Below, one piece after another: positions 6,052 through 6,239 of a stretch of DNA of 6,239 nucleotides. The stretch covers positions 1-6,239 of the forward strand of contig JAUZQL010000340.1 in assembly GCA_030950975.1 (NCBI GenBank), read 5' to 3'. How positions within the stretch are numbered: position 1 is the stretch's first letter; every line of letters begins with the position of its first letter. Below the pieces are notes generated by a model, which made no database searches, was not told the origin of the DNA, and saw only the letters and a program-made list of their open reading frames with translations. The position numbers were made by a program, and so were the translations under genes. This stretch comes from Mariprofundaceae bacterium (GTDB lineage: Bacteria > Pseudomonadota > Zetaproteobacteria > Mariprofundales > Mariprofundaceae).

Positions 6052-6239
6052 TTATTGTTGTTTGAACTTGTGAGCGACCGCTTTTTGTAAGCGACTGACC
6101 TCGCCTGCTTTAAGTGTGCGCCATTGCCCTGGGCGAATCTCTTGATCAAGGTTTATCGTGGAAAATTGTGTTCGAATTAAGCGGCGAACTTCATGTTTTA
6201 AAGCTTTGAGTGTGCGGCGAACTTCGCGGTAACGCCCTC
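6052..6239 (-). CDS. rluB: C-terminus of an RsuA/RluB-family pseudouridine synthase (partial)
   Basis: On the minus strand a frame is open from the window edge to a TAA at 6054-6052, giving 61 residues. It begins GRYREVRRTLKAL, continues HEVRRLIRTQF, then IRPGQWRTL and ends KFKQQ. The GR-x-REVRR...V-x-RLIR...L-x-PGQWR pattern is the conserved end of the RsuA/RluB/RluE/RluF synthases, which isomerise uridine to pseudouridine in rRNA. The EVRR and RLIR form is closer to RluB (23S rRNA helix 89 region) than to RsuA, but the S4-like and catalytic domains with the active Asp lie beyond the window. The gene is convergent with the zinc-ribbon gene, the stop codons being only 2 bases apart. The family is confident; the RluB label is a best guess. 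Confidence 0.8.
   Translation of the reverse strand, partial: GRYREVRRTLKALKHEVRRLIRTQFSTINLDQEIRPGQWRTLKAGEVSRLQKAVAHKFKQQ

Noticed and set aside
6070..6090. AGCGACCGCT followed by a T-run, resembling a terminator
   Set aside because: The stem would be four pairs with a two-base loop, which cannot form stably, and it lies within the convergent coding region.
6181..6225. Direct repeat GCGGCGAACTTC at 6181-6192 and 6214-6225
   Set aside because: Both copies encode the residues EVRR of the conserved pseudouridine synthase C-terminus, so the repeat is explained by protein sequence.

Overview
This window holds a compact, AT-leaning bacterial chromosomal segment. Seven complete genes lie on the plus strand, followed by a convergent partial gene on the minus strand. 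There is no sign of phage, transposon, CRISPR array or rRNA/tRNA. The gene content is that of a Gram-negative bacterium: a TonB/TolA-type energy transducer requires an outer membrane. Combined with an RNase J, a PyrE with the C-terminal CPLC...KPGS tail and a lone NusG-domain-II/Gx membrane pair, this suggests a proteobacterium outside the gamma/beta groups. Zetaproteobacteria would fit, but that is inference from gene content and not a match I could run.

Layout. 2-97: possible tail of an unrecognised upstream gene. 130-708: orotate phosphoribosyltransferase (pyrE). 708-2375: ribonuclease J, with start and stop overlapping as TAATG. 2422-2784: a small membrane-anchored NusG-domain-II protein with its own good ribosome-binding site. 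2781-3335: a Gx-transporter / Hpre_diP_synt_I integral membrane protein, overlapping the previous gene as ATGA. 3307-4239: a TonB/TolA-like energy transducer, overlapping the Gx gene by 29 bases. About 4229-5179: MutY adenine glycosylase, which apparently starts at a non-ATG codon inside the transducer gene. 5258-6049: an MJ0042-type zinc-ribbon protein with one membrane helix and an uncharacterised C-terminal domain, preceded by a 78-base gap with a possible promoter. 6052-6239, minus strand: C-terminus of an RluB-type 23S rRNA pseudouridine synthase, running off the window end.

How the genes work together. The tight spacing argues for co-transcription from pyrE to mutY, although the functions are heterogeneous: pyrimidine synthesis, RNA decay, an unknown membrane pair, TonB-type energy transduction and oxidative DNA repair. 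The parts least explained by known biology are the NusG_II + Gx pair joined to a TonB-like protein with no ExbB/ExbD or TolQ/TolR beside it, and the zinc-ribbon membrane protein. No gene shows a frameshift or a lost catalytic residue. No stretch longer than 300 bases lacks a gene.
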